A stretch of DNA of 64,000 nucleotides from Bradyrhizobium jicamae (lineage in GTDB: Bacteria > Pseudomonadota > Alphaproteobacteria > Rhizobiales > Xanthobacteraceae): contig NZ_LLXZ01000071.1 in NCBI RefSeq assembly GCF_001440395.1, positions 1 to 64,000 of the forward strand, written 5' to 3'. The first letter of the stretch is position 1. Each line of letters begins with the position of its first letter. A program made the position numbers and the translations under genes. The notes beneath the pieces are model-generated. The model was given only the letters and a program-made list of their open reading frames with translations, made no database searches and was not told where the DNA came from. This document shows, piece after piece, positions 8,700 through 17,566 of the stretch.

Positions 8700-8778
8700 C
8701 CCTTGTTTTCTTCAAAAATATATGATCAAAGAAAATATCGATAATCAAGTCAGAAAAATGTGTTGTAGGGAGAACGCC
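8700..8778. promoter_or_regulatory. Divergent promoter region of the catabolic and transport operons
   Basis: This 79-bp spacer is strikingly AT-rich (ATATATGATCAAAG, AAAATATCGATAATCA) in a high-GC setting and carries both outward promoters. It is the obvious target for the GntR regulator encoded two genes away. No long perfect palindrome is seen. GTAGGGAG just before the GTG at 8779 is the ribosome binding site that fixes the start of the binding protein. Confidence 0.6.
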
Positions 8779-9702
8779 GTGAAAAAGGTCCTTACCGCCC
8801 TCCTGCTCAGCGTGGCGCTGACCGGCACCGCCATGGCGCAAGCCAAGATTCAGGTCGGCTGCACGGCGACCTCGGACTGCGCCTCTGCCATGGTGGCGAT
8901 CGACGAAGGCATTTTCAAAAAGCACGGGCTCGAGGTTGAGATGACGCCGATCGGCATCAACTCGAACATCCCGGCGGCGATCCTGTCGAACTCGATCCAG
9001 ATCGGCGGACCGACCTCGACGGTGTTCCTGCAGGCCGTCGATGGTGGCCTCGATCTCGTCGCCATTGCGGGCGCGACCGTGATGAATCCGGTGTCGAACG
9101 GCAACATCACTGCCTTCGTCCGCAACGGCATCACGATCAAGGAGCCGAAGGATTTCGTCGGCAAGAAAGTCGGCGCACCCGGTCTCAATGCCTTCCTGCA
9201 CGTGCTGTTCGTGAAATGGCTGGTCGAGAAGGGCGTCGATCCCAAGGGCGTCAATTTCGTCGAGGTCACCTTTCCGACCATGGCCGACATCATCAAGTCG
9301 GGCGGTGTCGATGCCGTGCTGACGGCCGAACCGTTCGTGACCCGCATGACCAATGCCGGGCTGGGCTCGGTCGGCGCACGCTATGCCGTCGAACTGGCAC
9401 GCACCGATCCGATCATCTTCTATGCGGCGTCGCGCGAATGGGCGGACAAGAACGCCGCGGCGATCAAGAAATTCCGCGAAGCGCTCGCTGAATCCGCCGT
9501 CATCGTCAACGGCGACCGCGAAAAGGCTTCGAACTCGATTGCAAAATTCACCAAGCAGCCGATCGAGCTGGTCAAGGCGACGCCGCCGAACCAGTCCGAA
9601 CCGGCGCTCAAGCCCGAGCAACTGGCCTGGTGGATCGAGGTGATGTCGACACAGAAGATGCTGCAGTCGAAACTCGACCCCTCAAAGCTGGTCCTGAAGT
9701 AG
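8779..9702 (+). CDS. NitT/TauT-type ABC transporter substrate-binding protein
   Basis: A periplasmic binding protein of 307 residues (SsuA/ThiY-like NMT1 fold). The start is GTG at 8779, chosen because GTAGGGAG lies just upstream and the protein then begins with a standard signal peptide (KKVLTALLLSVALTGTAMAQ). The mature chain has MVAIDEGIFKKHGLEVE and ADIIKSGGVDAVLTAEPF. It delivers a small organic anion or aromatic-type solute to the two permeases downstream. The gene is separated from them by the GntR regulator gene. Confidence 0.9.
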   Translation: MKKVLTALLLSVALTGTAMAQAKIQVGCTATSDCASAMVAIDEGIFKKHGLEVEMTPIGINSNIPAAILSNSIQIGGPTSTVFLQAVDGGLDLVAIAGATVMNPVSNGNITAFVRNGITIKEPKDFVGKKVGAPGLNAFLHVLFVKWLVEKGVDPKGVNFVEVTFPTMADIIKSGGVDAVLTAEPFVTRMTNAGLGSVGARYAVELARTDPIIFYAASREWADKNAAAIKKFREALAESAVIVNGDREKASNSIAKFTKQPIELVKATPPNQSEPALKPEQLAWWIEVMSTQKMLQSKLDPSKLVLK

Positions 9703-9712
9703 GATTTTTCCG

Positions 9713-10411
9713 ATGCCGGTCTCCGACCGCCAGGCAAATCGACCGGTGACAGACGCCACCACGCTGAGCGAACGCGCGGCCACGCTGGTCGAGCAGGATA
9801 TCCTCTCCGGCCATCTGCCGCCGGGGGCCCGCCTCGGCATCGTCGATCTCGTGCAGCGTTATGAGATCGGCGCCACGCCGCTGCGGGAGGGCCTGTCACG
9901 GCTGATGTCGCGCGGGCTGATCGTCGGCATCGGGCAGCGCGGCTTTCGCGTCGCCGATATCAGCCGCGAGGATCTGCTCGACATCACCACGATGCGCACC
10001 GCGATCGAGGTCGAAGCCATCAGGCTCGCCATCACCAATGGCGACGATGCCTGGGAGGCCGGCATCGTCAGCGCGCTGCACCAGATGCGCCGCCATATCG
10101 AGCGGACCGGTGACGAGTTCCGCGAAGGTGCCGAGGATTTCGACCGGCTGCACAAGGGCTTCCATACTGCGCTGCTGGCGGCCTGCGGTTCGAAACGCCT
10201 GCTGGCGGCCCATTCCGATCTCTACGATCAGGCTTATCGCTACCGGCGCGTGATGATGAGCTCCTTCGACAGTGGCAAGAAGTTTGTCCGCGCCCATCAA
10301 TTGCTCGCCGACCGGATCATCGCACGCGACGTTCAGGGTTCACAGGCGATGCTGACGGCGCATCTGCGCTCGACCATGGACTTCGTCTATCCCTCAGGCA
10401 GCGAGAGCTGA
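9713..10411 (+). CDS. GntR family regulator, FadR/FCD subfamily
   Basis: A protein of 232 residues. The N-terminal winged helix shows AATLVEQDILSGHLPPGARL and GATPLREGLSRLMSRGLI, and the C-terminal all-helical FCD ligand domain contains the metal-binding His and Asp positions typical of the subfamily. It lies within the transporter operon, 10 bp after the binding protein and 4 bp before the ATPase. It probably represses the divergent catabolic and transport operons until a pathway acid binds, as such locus-internal FCD regulators usually do. Confidence 0.9.
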   Translation: MPVSDRQANRPVTDATTLSERAATLVEQDILSGHLPPGARLGIVDLVQRYEIGATPLREGLSRLMSRGLIVGIGQRGFRVADISREDLLDITTMRTAIEVEAIRLAITNGDDAWEAGIVSALHQMRRHIERTGDEFREGAEDFDRLHKGFHTALLAACGSKRLLAAHSDLYDQAYRYRRVMMSSFDSGKKFVRAHQLLADRIIARDVQGSQAMLTAHLRSTMDFVYPSGSES

Positions 10412-10415
10412 CATC

Positions 10416-11219
10416 ATGGCAAGCGCCGCAAAACGCCTCGACACCGTCCCCGGCACGCCTGCGCCGCAGATCGCATTCGATGGGGCCACGCTTGTCCTTG
10501 GCGGCAAGACCATCATCGAGAATCTGAGCCTCGGCGTACAGCCCGGCGAATTCCTCTGCATCGTCGGCGCCTCCGGCTGCGGCAAGACCACGGCGCTGCG
10601 TCTGGCCGCCGGTCTCTACCAGCCGACGAGCGGACGAGTGAATTTCGACGGCCAGCCGATGCGCGCGCCGCGCCGCGAGATCGCAATCGTGTTCCAGGAC
10701 TACGGCAAGGCGCTGCTGCCATGGCGCACCGCGGCCGGCAATGTCTCGCTGGCACTGGAAGCGGCCGGCATGCCGTCGGCCGAACGCCCTGCCCGCATCG
10801 AAGAATTATTGCGCACCGTCGGCCTGCCCGGCCATGCCGGCAAATATCCGTCCGAGATGTCCGGCGGAATGCAGCAGCGCCTGCAGATCGCCCGCTGCCT
10901 GGCGCAGGAGCCGAAGACGCTGCTGATGGACGAGCCGTTCGGCGCACTGGATGCCATGACGCGGCAGGGATTGCAGGACGAGGTGCTGTCGCTGATGGCG
11001 GCGAGCGGCGCCACCGTGATCTTCGTGACCCACGATCTCGACGAAGCCATCTATCTCGGCGACCGCGTCATTGGCTTGCTGCCGCATCCGGGACGGATCG
11101 GCATCGAACTGGCGGTGAACCTGCCGCGGCCGAGGGACCAGCTATCGACCCGCGAGCATCCGGAATTTTTGCGGCTGCGTCGGCAGTTGTTCGATTTCAT
11201 CAAGGCGACCGAGCAATGA
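10416..11219 (+). CDS. NitT/TauT-type ABC transporter ATP-binding protein
   Basis: A protein of 267 residues with all nucleotide-binding motifs: Walker A GASGCGKT (51-58), a Q-loop in IVFQDYGKALLPW, the signature SGGMQQR (about 149-155), Walker B LLMDEPFGALD (about 169-179) and the H-loop VTHDLDEA. It energises import through the two permeases. It overlaps the first permease by 4 bp (ATGA), showing translational coupling. Confidence 0.93.
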   Translation: MASAAKRLDTVPGTPAPQIAFDGATLVLGGKTIIENLSLGVQPGEFLCIVGASGCGKTTALRLAAGLYQPTSGRVNFDGQPMRAPRREIAIVFQDYGKALLPWRTAAGNVSLALEAAGMPSAERPARIEELLRTVGLPGHAGKYPSEMSGGMQQRLQIARCLAQEPKTLLMDEPFGALDAMTRQGLQDEVLSLMAASGATVIFVTHDLDEAIYLGDRVIGLLPHPGRIGIELAVNLPRPRDQLSTREHPEFLRLRRQLFDFIKATEQ

Positions 11220-11980
11220 CGGCGGGCTCCGCCAAGGCGCTGGCGCTGCCGCTTGCCGTGCTGGCAACATTCGAGCTCTGGGCGCGCGCCACGCATCTGC
11301 AGAGCGACAGCCTTGCGCCGCCGAGCGACATCGTGGTGGCGCTGTTCGGTGCCTTCGCCGATCTCTCCATCCTGGCAGCGACGCGCGACACGCTGTTTTC
11401 GGCGTTCGCCGGGCTTGCGATCGGCACGATCATCGGTCTCGCCTTCGGCATTGCGTTCGGAATCTCCGATACGCTCAACCGCCTGATGGAAGTAACCGTC
11501 GAAGCGATCCGCCCCATTCCCTCGATTGCGCTGCTACCGATTGCGCTGATCGCGCTCGGCTTCGGCTACCGCATGGAAATCGTCATCGTGGCTTTTGCCT
11601 GCGTCTGGCCGATCCTGATCCTCTCCCGCGCCGCCGTGCGCAGTATCGAGCCGCGGCTGATGGAAGTGGCGCGCGCGTTGCGGCTGCCGCCGGCGCAGCG
11701 GGTATGGAAGATCATCATCCCGGCGGCGCTACCGCGAATCTTCGTTGCCTTCCGCCTGTCGGCCGGCATCGCTCTGATCGTCGCCGTCACGGTCGAAATC
11801 GCGATCAACCCGCTCGGGCTTGGCGCCGGTATCATGCTGGCGCAGCAGGCGCTGCGCCCGGACCTGATGCTGGCCTATCTGGTGTGGATCGGTGCCATCG
11901 GCTACGCGCTGAATGTTCTTCTGGTCGTGGCCCAGAACCGCCTGTTCGGCCGCGCCGCTTTGAGCGGAGCCGACCGATGA
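11216..11980 (+). CDS. NitT/TauT-type ABC transporter permease (first)
   Basis: A protein of 254 residues with about six membrane helices and the BPD_transp_1 coupling segment PRLMEVARALRLPPAQRVWKI (EAA loop) that contacts the ATPase. The start is fixed by the ATGA overlap with the ATPase stop codon. It ends in ATGA overlap with the second permease, so the transporter probably works as a heterodimer. Confidence 0.92.
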   Translation: MTAGSAKALALPLAVLATFELWARATHLQSDSLAPPSDIVVALFGAFADLSILAATRDTLFSAFAGLAIGTIIGLAFGIAFGISDTLNRLMEVTVEAIRPIPSIALLPIALIALGFGYRMEIVIVAFACVWPILILSRAAVRSIEPRLMEVARALRLPPAQRVWKIIIPAALPRIFVAFRLSAGIALIVAVTVEIAINPLGLGAGIMLAQQALRPDLMLAYLVWIGAIGYALNVLLVVAQNRLFGRAALSGADR

Positions 11981-12744
11981 ACCGCGCAGCGATCCTCTGG
12001 CGGGTGGCAAGCTTTGCGGTCGCTGCCAGCTTCGTCGGGTTATGGCAACTGATCGCCAACCTGAAACTGGTCTCGCCGGTATTCCTGCCCGGGCCTGATC
12101 GAGCCTGGGCAGCGCTGGTGCGCGGCTTCTCCTCGGGCGATCTCTGGAGCAAGCTCGCCGGTACGCTCGAACATATGGCCTATGGCTGGCTTCTCGCCTC
12201 CATCGCCGGCATCGCCATCGGCGCGATCATCGGATCGTCGCGGACGATGCGGACCTATGTCGCGCCCTCGCTGGAATTTTTGCGGCCGCTACCGGTCTCG
12301 GCGATCATTCCGGTTGCGATCGCCATGCTCGGGCTGACGCAGGCGATGGCGCTGTTCGTGATCTCCTTCGGCGCGATCTGGCCGATCATGCTCGCAACCA
12401 TCCACGGCTTCGCCGCGGTCGAACCGCGGCTCTACGAGGTCGCGCGCTCGCTGCAGATGTCGCGGCTAGCCGTAATATTCAAGATCGCGCTGCCCTCCGC
12501 CAGCCCCGACATCCTTGCCGGCATGCGCCTCAGCCTGACGGTGGCGCTGATCCTCTCGGTGGTCTGCGAAATCCTGGCCGGCCTCGACGGCCTCGGTCAC
12601 TGGGTGCTGCTGTCGGCCCGCGCGTTCCGCTCGGCCGACTTGTTCGCCGGTGTCATCCTGTTAGGGGTAACGGGCTATGTGACGTCGGTTGCGATGTCGC
12701 TGGCGGAGCACAAATTGCTGGCGTGGCAGGCGGCGCAGCGCTGA
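11977..12744 (+). CDS. NitT/TauT-type ABC transporter permease (second)
   Basis: A protein of 255 residues with about six membrane helices and an EAA-loop PRLYEVARSLQMSRLAVIFK. It starts by 4-bp overlap with the first permease and is the last gene of the transport operon. Together with the binding protein and ATPase it forms a complete importer for an unidentified solute feeding the divergent hydrolase operon. Confidence 0.92.
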   Translation: MNRAAILWRVASFAVAASFVGLWQLIANLKLVSPVFLPGPDRAWAALVRGFSSGDLWSKLAGTLEHMAYGWLLASIAGIAIGAIIGSSRTMRTYVAPSLEFLRPLPVSAIIPVAIAMLGLTQAMALFVISFGAIWPIMLATIHGFAAVEPRLYEVARSLQMSRLAVIFKIALPSASPDILAGMRLSLTVALILSVVCEILAGLDGLGHWVLLSARAFRSADLFAGVILLGVTGYVTSVAMSLAEHKLLAWQAAQR

Positions 12745-13085
12745 TCGCCGATGGCCGCGCCATTGTGGCTACGTTGTCCGCGACAGGGCGAGCCAAAACC
12801 TCCGGCTCCTTCGACGCGGTCATCAGGCGCCGGCAAGCCCGTGCGATCGCGCGCCAGAGCGCGCGAACGCTGAAGGTGACGAGCACCTCATGGTGCCGCA
12901 TCCCCTTGCCGCCCTTGACCAGCCCGAGATCGCGGATGATGCAATACGTCCCGCTGCTCATGCGGGCGAACTTCGCACCTCGAAAATGATTGCGCACACG
13001 CGACAACATGCACGCAGCTTGCACTGCGGATCGATTCCGTCAATCTTGACCGGCAGCGAATCAACCCGCCGAAATGCGAAAGCCG
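12745..13085. other. Intergenic region, 341 bp
   Basis: No convincing gene. A minus-strand frame beginning MSSGTYCIIRDLGLVKGGKG (about 12961 downwards) has reasonable composition but would run on into the permease gene and shows no clear ribosome binding site. It is left unannotated. Confidence 0.35.
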
Positions 13086-13310
13086 TCAGAGCGTTGCGTT
13101 GTTGCTGCGATCGCCGATGCGATAGAGTTGCGCGGTCCTGACAGGCAAACGATTGAGTATTTCGCGCCGCTCGTTCATGCGCGCGCTCGGCGAATCCGGC
13201 TGTGCGAAATATTCGAGGATCTGGATCCTGATTTCCTCCGCGAGCGGACCCTCGACCTGGCGCATCCGATTCCAGAGCCGGATGATTTCCCGTTGCTTCT
13301 CGACGTCCAT
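13086..13310 (-). CDS. Small hypothetical protein
   Basis: A protein of 74 residues, charged and mainly helical (MDVEKQREIIRLWNRMRQVE, then LAEEIRIQILEYFAQPD). GGAGGTGA stands at ideal distance before the ATG, which supports expression. No domain is recognised. It is a single gene between the ABC transporter and the CAP-domain gene. Confidence 0.7.
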   Translation of the reverse strand: MDVEKQREIIRLWNRMRQVEGPLAEEIRIQILEYFAQPDSPSARMNERREILNRLPVRTAQLYRIGDRSNNATL

Positions 13311-13389
13311 TGGTCACCTCCGCAGATGATCAATGAGAACATAGCAGGAACAAAATTGCAAGCCGCAAAATTTGACGGCGGTGAAGGTC

Positions 13390-14055
13390 CTAGAAACAGA
13401 GGCTGAGAATTTTCAGCCGGCAGTTCTCGGCGGCGCGTGACTTCGACTTCGCAACATTTGCCTGCTTTGATTCCTTCGGCGAGTCTTTTGGCGAACTCTT
13501 CGGCGAACCCTTGGGTGAACCCTTGGGCGCCTTGGGACGTTCATAGTCGCCGGCGATCACCATGGCCCAGTACATGCGGCCGGTCTTCGCGCTCTTCACG
13601 CTGGCAACACCGACGCGCGTCGCGCCGGGCAACAGCAGGTTTTTCCGGTGCCCTGACGAATTGATCCACTGATCGAGGGTTTTGGGAAAGCTGTCGTAGC
13701 CGTAGGCAATGTTCTCCGCGGCCCGGCCTGCGCCTGCAGGGTTTACACGCGTCGTGAACCGGCCAAGGACATCGTGATCGAGCTGATCCTTGGCGGCCAT
13801 CGCCTGGGCCTGATCGTGCGCGATGCGTGTGAGCGTCGCATCCAGGGTGACGCGCTTCTCGCCGTGCTTGAGCCGGAAATCAGAAATCATCTGCGCGGGA
13901 TTGGCCGCAGCCGTCCGGCACCCCGCTACGGCGACAAAACAAATCGCAAACCCCAGCAGAAGGGCCTGCCGCGCCAGGATAATCGTCTTCCTACCCGCCA
14001 CAAATGTTCCCCTGCCCCTCCCGATGGGAAGCCTCAATCGAAAAGGACGCAGCAA
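13390..14055 (-). CDS. CAP/SCP domain lipoprotein with Ser-Pro-Lys repeat tail
   Basis: A protein of 221 residues. A hydrophobic stretch ending FVAVAGC looks like a lipobox, so the mature protein is probably anchored by Cys46. The CAP domain follows (MISDFRLKHG, LDHDV, ENIAYGYDS, WINSSGHRKNLL, WAMVIAGDY), including the two His and Glu of the conserved cavity. The C-terminus has PKGSPKGSPKSSPKDSPKES repeats that could bind wall or anionic surfaces. CAP proteins of bacteria are secreted and mostly of unknown function. The start is uncertain because the N-terminal 30 residues before the signal are unusual. Confidence 0.82.
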   Translation of the reverse strand: MLRPFRLRLPIGRGRGTFVAGRKTIILARQALLLGFAICFVAVAGCRTAAANPAQMISDFRLKHGEKRVTLDATLTRIAHDQAQAMAAKDQLDHDVLGRFTTRVNPAGAGRAAENIAYGYDSFPKTLDQWINSSGHRKNLLLPGATRVGVASVKSAKTGRMYWAMVIAGDYERPKAPKGSPKGSPKSSPKDSPKESKQANVAKSKSRAAENCRLKILSLCF

Positions 14056-14069
14056 GTCATTGATTTTGT

Positions 14070-14146
14070 TGGTCGGGGCAGCTGGATTCGAACCAACGAC
14101 CTGCAGTACCCAAAACTGCCGCGCTACCAGGCTGCGCTATACCCCG
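14070..14146 (-). tRNA. tRNA-Pro (anticodon TGG)
   Basis: The minus strand folds as a tRNA: acceptor CGGGGTA/TGCCCCG with discriminator A and encoded CCA, an anticodon loop reading TTTTGGG with anticodon TGG, and the T-arm GGTTCGAATCC. Length is 77 nt. Confidence 0.95.
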
Positions 14147-14209
14147 ATCCCCTGGGAATGCGTCGATACACGCTAAAACCGCTGCCAGCAAGGCGACGGA
14201 AGGCTGGGC

Positions 14210-14719
14210 TCAGCGCTTGTTGAACAGCGGATGCGCCACCCGGTCGCCGGGCTGAATTCCATATTTTTGGGCCGTGCCGGCAATCACTTCCAGCACGCCC
14301 CTGGCGAGCCCGCCCGATGAAATGATCTTGGTGGACATCGGCTCGGTATTTTCGGCGATCCGCAGGATGCGGCCGTCGGCGCGAATGAAGATCATGTCGA
14401 GCGGGATGTAGGTATTCTTCATCCACATCGATATCTGCTGCTCCGGCGAGAAATCGAACAGCATGCCTTTGCCATCAGGCAATTCCTTCCGGTACATCAG
14501 CCCCTGAGTCTTTTCCTCCTCCGTTGTCGCCATCTCGACCGAGAATACCTGCACGCCCGATTTGGTGACGATCTCGAGCGGCTGAATGCTGGCGGCCCTT
14601 GCGGCGGGATTGGCGCAGAGCGTGATGAGCACCGCGGCGGCCGGCGCCAGCGACGCCATCAGGCGGCCCGCGATGCGAAGCCGCACAATCATCGAAGCGA
14701 AATTCATCAAAGCACTCAC
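14210..14719 (-). CDS. DUF192 family exported protein
   Basis: A protein of 169 residues: an N-terminal signal or anchor (LAPAAAVLITLCANPAARA) followed by one DUF192 domain with VEMATTEEEKTQGLMYR, GMLFDF, MWMKNTYIPLDMIFI and VLEVIAGTAQKYGI. The domain is widespread and small; its function is unknown, although its compact barrel is secreted in many proteobacteria. It lies directly downstream of the cold-shock gene with 118 bp between them, and tRNA-Pro follows. Confidence 0.9.
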   Translation of the reverse strand: MSALMNFASMIVRLRIAGRLMASLAPAAAVLITLCANPAARAASIQPLEIVTKSGVQVFSVEMATTEEEKTQGLMYRKELPDGKGMLFDFSPEQQISMWMKNTYIPLDMIFIRADGRILRIAENTEPMSTKIISSGGLARGVLEVIAGTAQKYGIQPGDRVAHPLFNKR

Positions 14720-14837
14720 GCGGAAATCTTGAGGGGGAATTGCCGGCGAACCCTACCCCAGGGATTGCGGCAAACGCCAGAGGCCGCCGCGCAGGTGCAC
14801 GGCGGCCGGCTCACGTTTCCGTCAGTAGGCCGGTGGA

Positions 14838-15503
14838 CTAATGCGAGGACAGCGCCGACGGTCCGGTCTCGGGATGGATCTCGGCCGCCATCATGCCCTT
14901 GGACCCGGGCCCGAAGCGCACCAGCACGTACTGGCCCGGCCGCAGCTCGGTCATGCCGAAACGGCGCAGCGTTTCCATGTGGACAAAGATGTCCGGCGTG
15001 CCCTCGCCGCAGGTCAGGAAGCCGAACCCGCGCAGCCGATTGAACCATTTGACCTGCGCCCGCTCCAGCCCGCTGGTCGGCGTGACGCTGACATGGGTCC
15101 GGGGCGGTAGCATTTGCGCCGGATGGATGGCGGTCGATTCGTCCATCGAGACGATTCGGAACGCCTGATAGCCCTTGGCGCGCTGCACACATTCGACCAC
15201 CAACCGCGCACCTTCGTACGCCGTCTGGTAGCCGTCGCGCCTGAGCACGGTGACGTGCAGCAACACGTCGGGCCAGCCATTGTCGGGCACGATGAAGCCG
15301 TACCCCTTCGAAGCGTCGAACCATTTGATGACGCCCGATATTTCGACAAGGTTGGCTGCGGCATCGCCGAGCCCCGATAGTGCATCCACCGCCGGGTCGC
15401 GTTGCGCTCCGGTTGTGTATTCACCTGGTCCAATCCTGTTTTGCCCTGTTCCGCCTGGTGGCGGGCCCCCGAGCTTCTTGGACCCAAATTCGTCCGACCC
15501 CAT
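14838..15503 (-). CDS. Tandem cold-shock domain protein
   Basis: A protein of 221 residues with two CSD units. The first has SGVIKWFDASKGYGFIVPDN and VLLHVTVL; the second has AQVKWFNRLRGFGFLTCGEG and IFVHMETL, giving the RNP1 and RNP2 nucleic-acid-binding motifs twice. Double-CSD proteins are characteristic of alphaproteobacteria, where they act as RNA chaperones or antiterminators. ATG 15503 follows GAGG and gives MGSDEF; a start at 15527 is possible. The Gly/Pro-rich N-terminal 60 residues look disordered. Confidence 0.92.
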   Translation of the reverse strand: MGSDEFGSKKLGGPPPGGTGQNRIGPGEYTTGAQRDPAVDALSGLGDAAANLVEISGVIKWFDASKGYGFIVPDNGWPDVLLHVTVLRRDGYQTAYEGARLVVECVQRAKGYQAFRIVSMDESTAIHPAQMLPPRTHVSVTPTSGLERAQVKWFNRLRGFGFLTCGEGTPDIFVHMETLRRFGMTELRPGQYVLVRFGPGSKGMMAAEIHPETGPSALSSH

Positions 15504-15715
15504 GACCCCGGACCTCACACTTCTCAAAAAAGCGGCCCGCTGTCGCCGAAGCGGACCGGAACACGCGCCCTACCATGACCATCATGCTAACGCAGCGCGA
15601 ATCTCTCGAATCAAAGATAACACTACCGATTGCGGCGCATAGCTAAAAAACAATTCGGGCGAGAACTATAAACAGACTTGCAACGGCCACGAATCAATCA
15701 CGAATCAGTTGGCGA

Positions 15716-16477
15716 TCAATTGCCTACAAACGGTCCGAGCGTCTCTCCGATGTCGTGACGGATCACCAGATCGGCCACATCATCCTGTTCCGTGGGCTCG
15801 TTGTTGATGATCACGAGCCGGGCGCCGCAGTTCCTGGCCATGAGAGGAAAACCTGCGGCAGGCCAAACAACTAGCGAGGATCCGATCGCCAGAAACAGAT
15901 CGCACTGCTGGGCCAGTTCGGTGGCGCGTCGCATCTCGTCTTCCGGCATCGCCTGTCCGAAAGAAATCGTCGCGGTCTTGATCGGCTCATCGCAGCGGAT
16001 GCAGTCGGGCGCGCTGCCATTTTCTTCGAAACGCGCCTTTACCCAAGGAAGATCATAGGCATGCCCGCAGCCGATGCAGCGGGCATAGGTGGTATTGCCA
16101 TGCAGCTCGATCACGTCGTCGGCCCTGAAGCCGGACGCCTGATGCAAATTATCAATATTCTGGGTGATGATCGCGGGCGTCTTGCCGGCCTTGTAGAGCG
16201 AGGCCAGCGCGCGATGTCCGCGGCCGGGCCGGGCCGCTGCAAAAGTCTCTTCCATCGCAAAGCGCCGCCGCCACGCCTCGGCCCGCGCGTCGGCGCTGGC
16301 GACGAATTCGTCGAACGGGATCGGCCGGTTGCGAGTCCACAGGCCGCCGGGCGAGCGGAAATCCGGAATGCCGCATTCGGTGGAAATGCCGGCACCGGTA
16401 AAGGGGACAATACAATTAGCTTCGGCAATCATGTTACCGAGCTGCTCGACGCCGCTGCGCAAATCCTTGGCGATCAC
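15716..16477 (-). CDS. NAD-dependent protein deacylase, Sir2 family
   Basis: A sirtuin of 253 residues. NAD-binding motifs are GAGIS (28-32) and PDFR (38-41), TQNID (105-109) precedes the catalytic His126 in ELHGN, and the structural zinc is held by Cys134, Cys137, Cys159 and Cys162. It removes acyl groups from lysines using NAD+, for example on acetyl-CoA synthetase. Single gene, intact. Confidence 0.95.
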   Translation of the reverse strand: MIAKDLRSGVEQLGNMIAEANCIVPFTGAGISTECGIPDFRSPGGLWTRNRPIPFDEFVASADARAEAWRRRFAMEETFAAARPGRGHRALASLYKAGKTPAIITQNIDNLHQASGFRADDVIELHGNTTYARCIGCGHAYDLPWVKARFEENGSAPDCIRCDEPIKTATISFGQAMPEDEMRRATELAQQCDLFLAIGSSLVVWPAAGFPLMARNCGARLVIINNEPTEQDDVADLVIRHDIGETLGPFVGN

Positions 16478-16782
16478 CGCTGATGTTTCCGAGTTGTTGG
16501 GCTGTGCGAACTATAGCACGGCCGTTCGGATTGCCAGATCGATGCGCCCTGCCCGACGAAGCGACACGTGCATGGCTATCAAGCCGCCTTATGCGTCGCG
16601 CTGTCGTGCTGCTTTGTCAGGCTGGCTTTGCAACCGGAACCCGCATGAGCGACAAGAATGCGCTGCGCCTTATCCACCGCCTTCGCTTCCATCGGCCGCG
16701 CGATCTCAATGCGTCCAATTCGCGCCCCATTCGCGCGGGCCAATGACGCGGGGCGCGAATCAAACAAGAAGACGGATGGGCG
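16478..16782. other. Intergenic region, 305 bp, nothing recognised
   Basis: Open frames on both strands lack start signals and plausible protein composition. It must hold the sirtuin promoter and that of the small gene to the right. Confidence 0.4.
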
Positions 16783-16950
16783 ATGACGGAGAAGGAAGAA
16801 AGACTCGCGCGCGATCGCGCCGAAATCGCCGCACGCGTAGCGAGCTTCAGGGAAACCCAGCAGAAGTTCGAACGCGCACGCGAGGAGTATTACGAGACGA
16901 CGCTGGCGAAAGCGCTGAAGGGATCCGGTCGGCCCTCGTTCTGGCGTTGA
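16783..16950 (+). CDS. Small coiled-coil protein
   Basis: A 55-residue frame reading MTEKEERLARDRAEIAARVA, then a charged helix and a C-terminal SGRPSFWR. The composition, continuous heptad-like pattern and Bradyrhizobium-like ending support a real gene of unknown function. A weak GGATGGG ribosome binding site precedes it. Confidence 0.65.
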   Translation: MTEKEERLARDRAEIAARVASFRETQQKFERAREEYYETTLAKALKGSGRPSFWR

Positions 16951-17098
16951 AGCAGAACCGGCCGCAGTTGCGTTATTGCCGATGGAATATGACGCGCGGA
17001 ACCCGCAGGAGAGTTCCGCAACCGAGATGGAACGAAGCCGACGCCTCGATGTTTTCCCCTCAAGTGCAGCAACCTTGCGAGAGGTGAAAGCACGAATG

Positions 17099-17134
17099 AC
17101 CCCGTCGACATCTGCAGATGTAGGCGGGGTTTTT
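17099..17134 (+). terminator. Strong two-part hairpin with T run (possible small-RNA end)
   Basis: ACCCCGTC (17099-17106) pairs with GGCGGGGT (17123-17130), and inside it ACATCT/AGATGT pairs around GC; TTTTT follows. It is 150 bp beyond the end of the coiled-coil gene, and 16951-17098 holds no ORF, so it may end a long 3' UTR or a separate small RNA. Confidence 0.7.
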
Positions 17135-17256
17135 CATCTTCGAGCAGACCGGCTGTGCTCGGCATCACAAGCCATGCGATCGCGCAGGGCTGACCATCGA
17201 ATTGCGCGGGAACTATTTTGCCTCCTGTGGAGTTTACCCGTGCGGAGAAGTGCGTC

Positions 17257-17361
17257 ATGCCCGTGTGGATGGAAATTCTGATCAACGTGATCGGTTACGG
17301 TGGCTTCATCGCCATCGCGACCTATCACAGGTCGCCAGACGAAAATTTTCCGGACCGTTGA
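17257..17361 (+). CDS. Very small membrane protein
   Basis: A 34-residue frame, MPVWMEILINVIGYGGFIAI and then ATYHRSPDENFPDR: one membrane helix and a polar tail. GGAGAAG lies 7 bp before the ATG. Unknown function; one of several such tiny genes here. Confidence 0.55.
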   Translation: MPVWMEILINVIGYGGFIAIATYHRSPDENFPDR

Positions 17362-17380
17362 ATGCCGGAAATCGGGGGCA

Positions 17381-17566
17381 TCAGTTCGCCTTATGCGGTT
17401 CACCCGCGGTGCGGACCAGCCTGTCGGCCTTGAGCAGCGCCTGACCGCTTTCAGCTTGCGGCCGCAATGAAAAGCTGATGACGACGAAGACGAGGCACAA
17501 CAGCAGGCCGACCGCCATGACGCGCCGGTGAGTCGGCTTGTCCGCGTTGTGAAACGAAGGGAACAT
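17381..17566 (-). CDS. Small single-pass membrane protein
   Basis: A protein of 61 residues with a central helix VMAVGLLLCLVFVVISFSL (about 16-34) and a polar C-terminal tail ending GEPHKAN. GAGGAAAA precedes the ATG. Function unknown. Confidence 0.7.
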   Translation of the reverse strand: MFPSFHNADKPTHRRVMAVGLLLCLVFVVISFSLRPQAESGQALLKADRLVRTAGEPHKAN

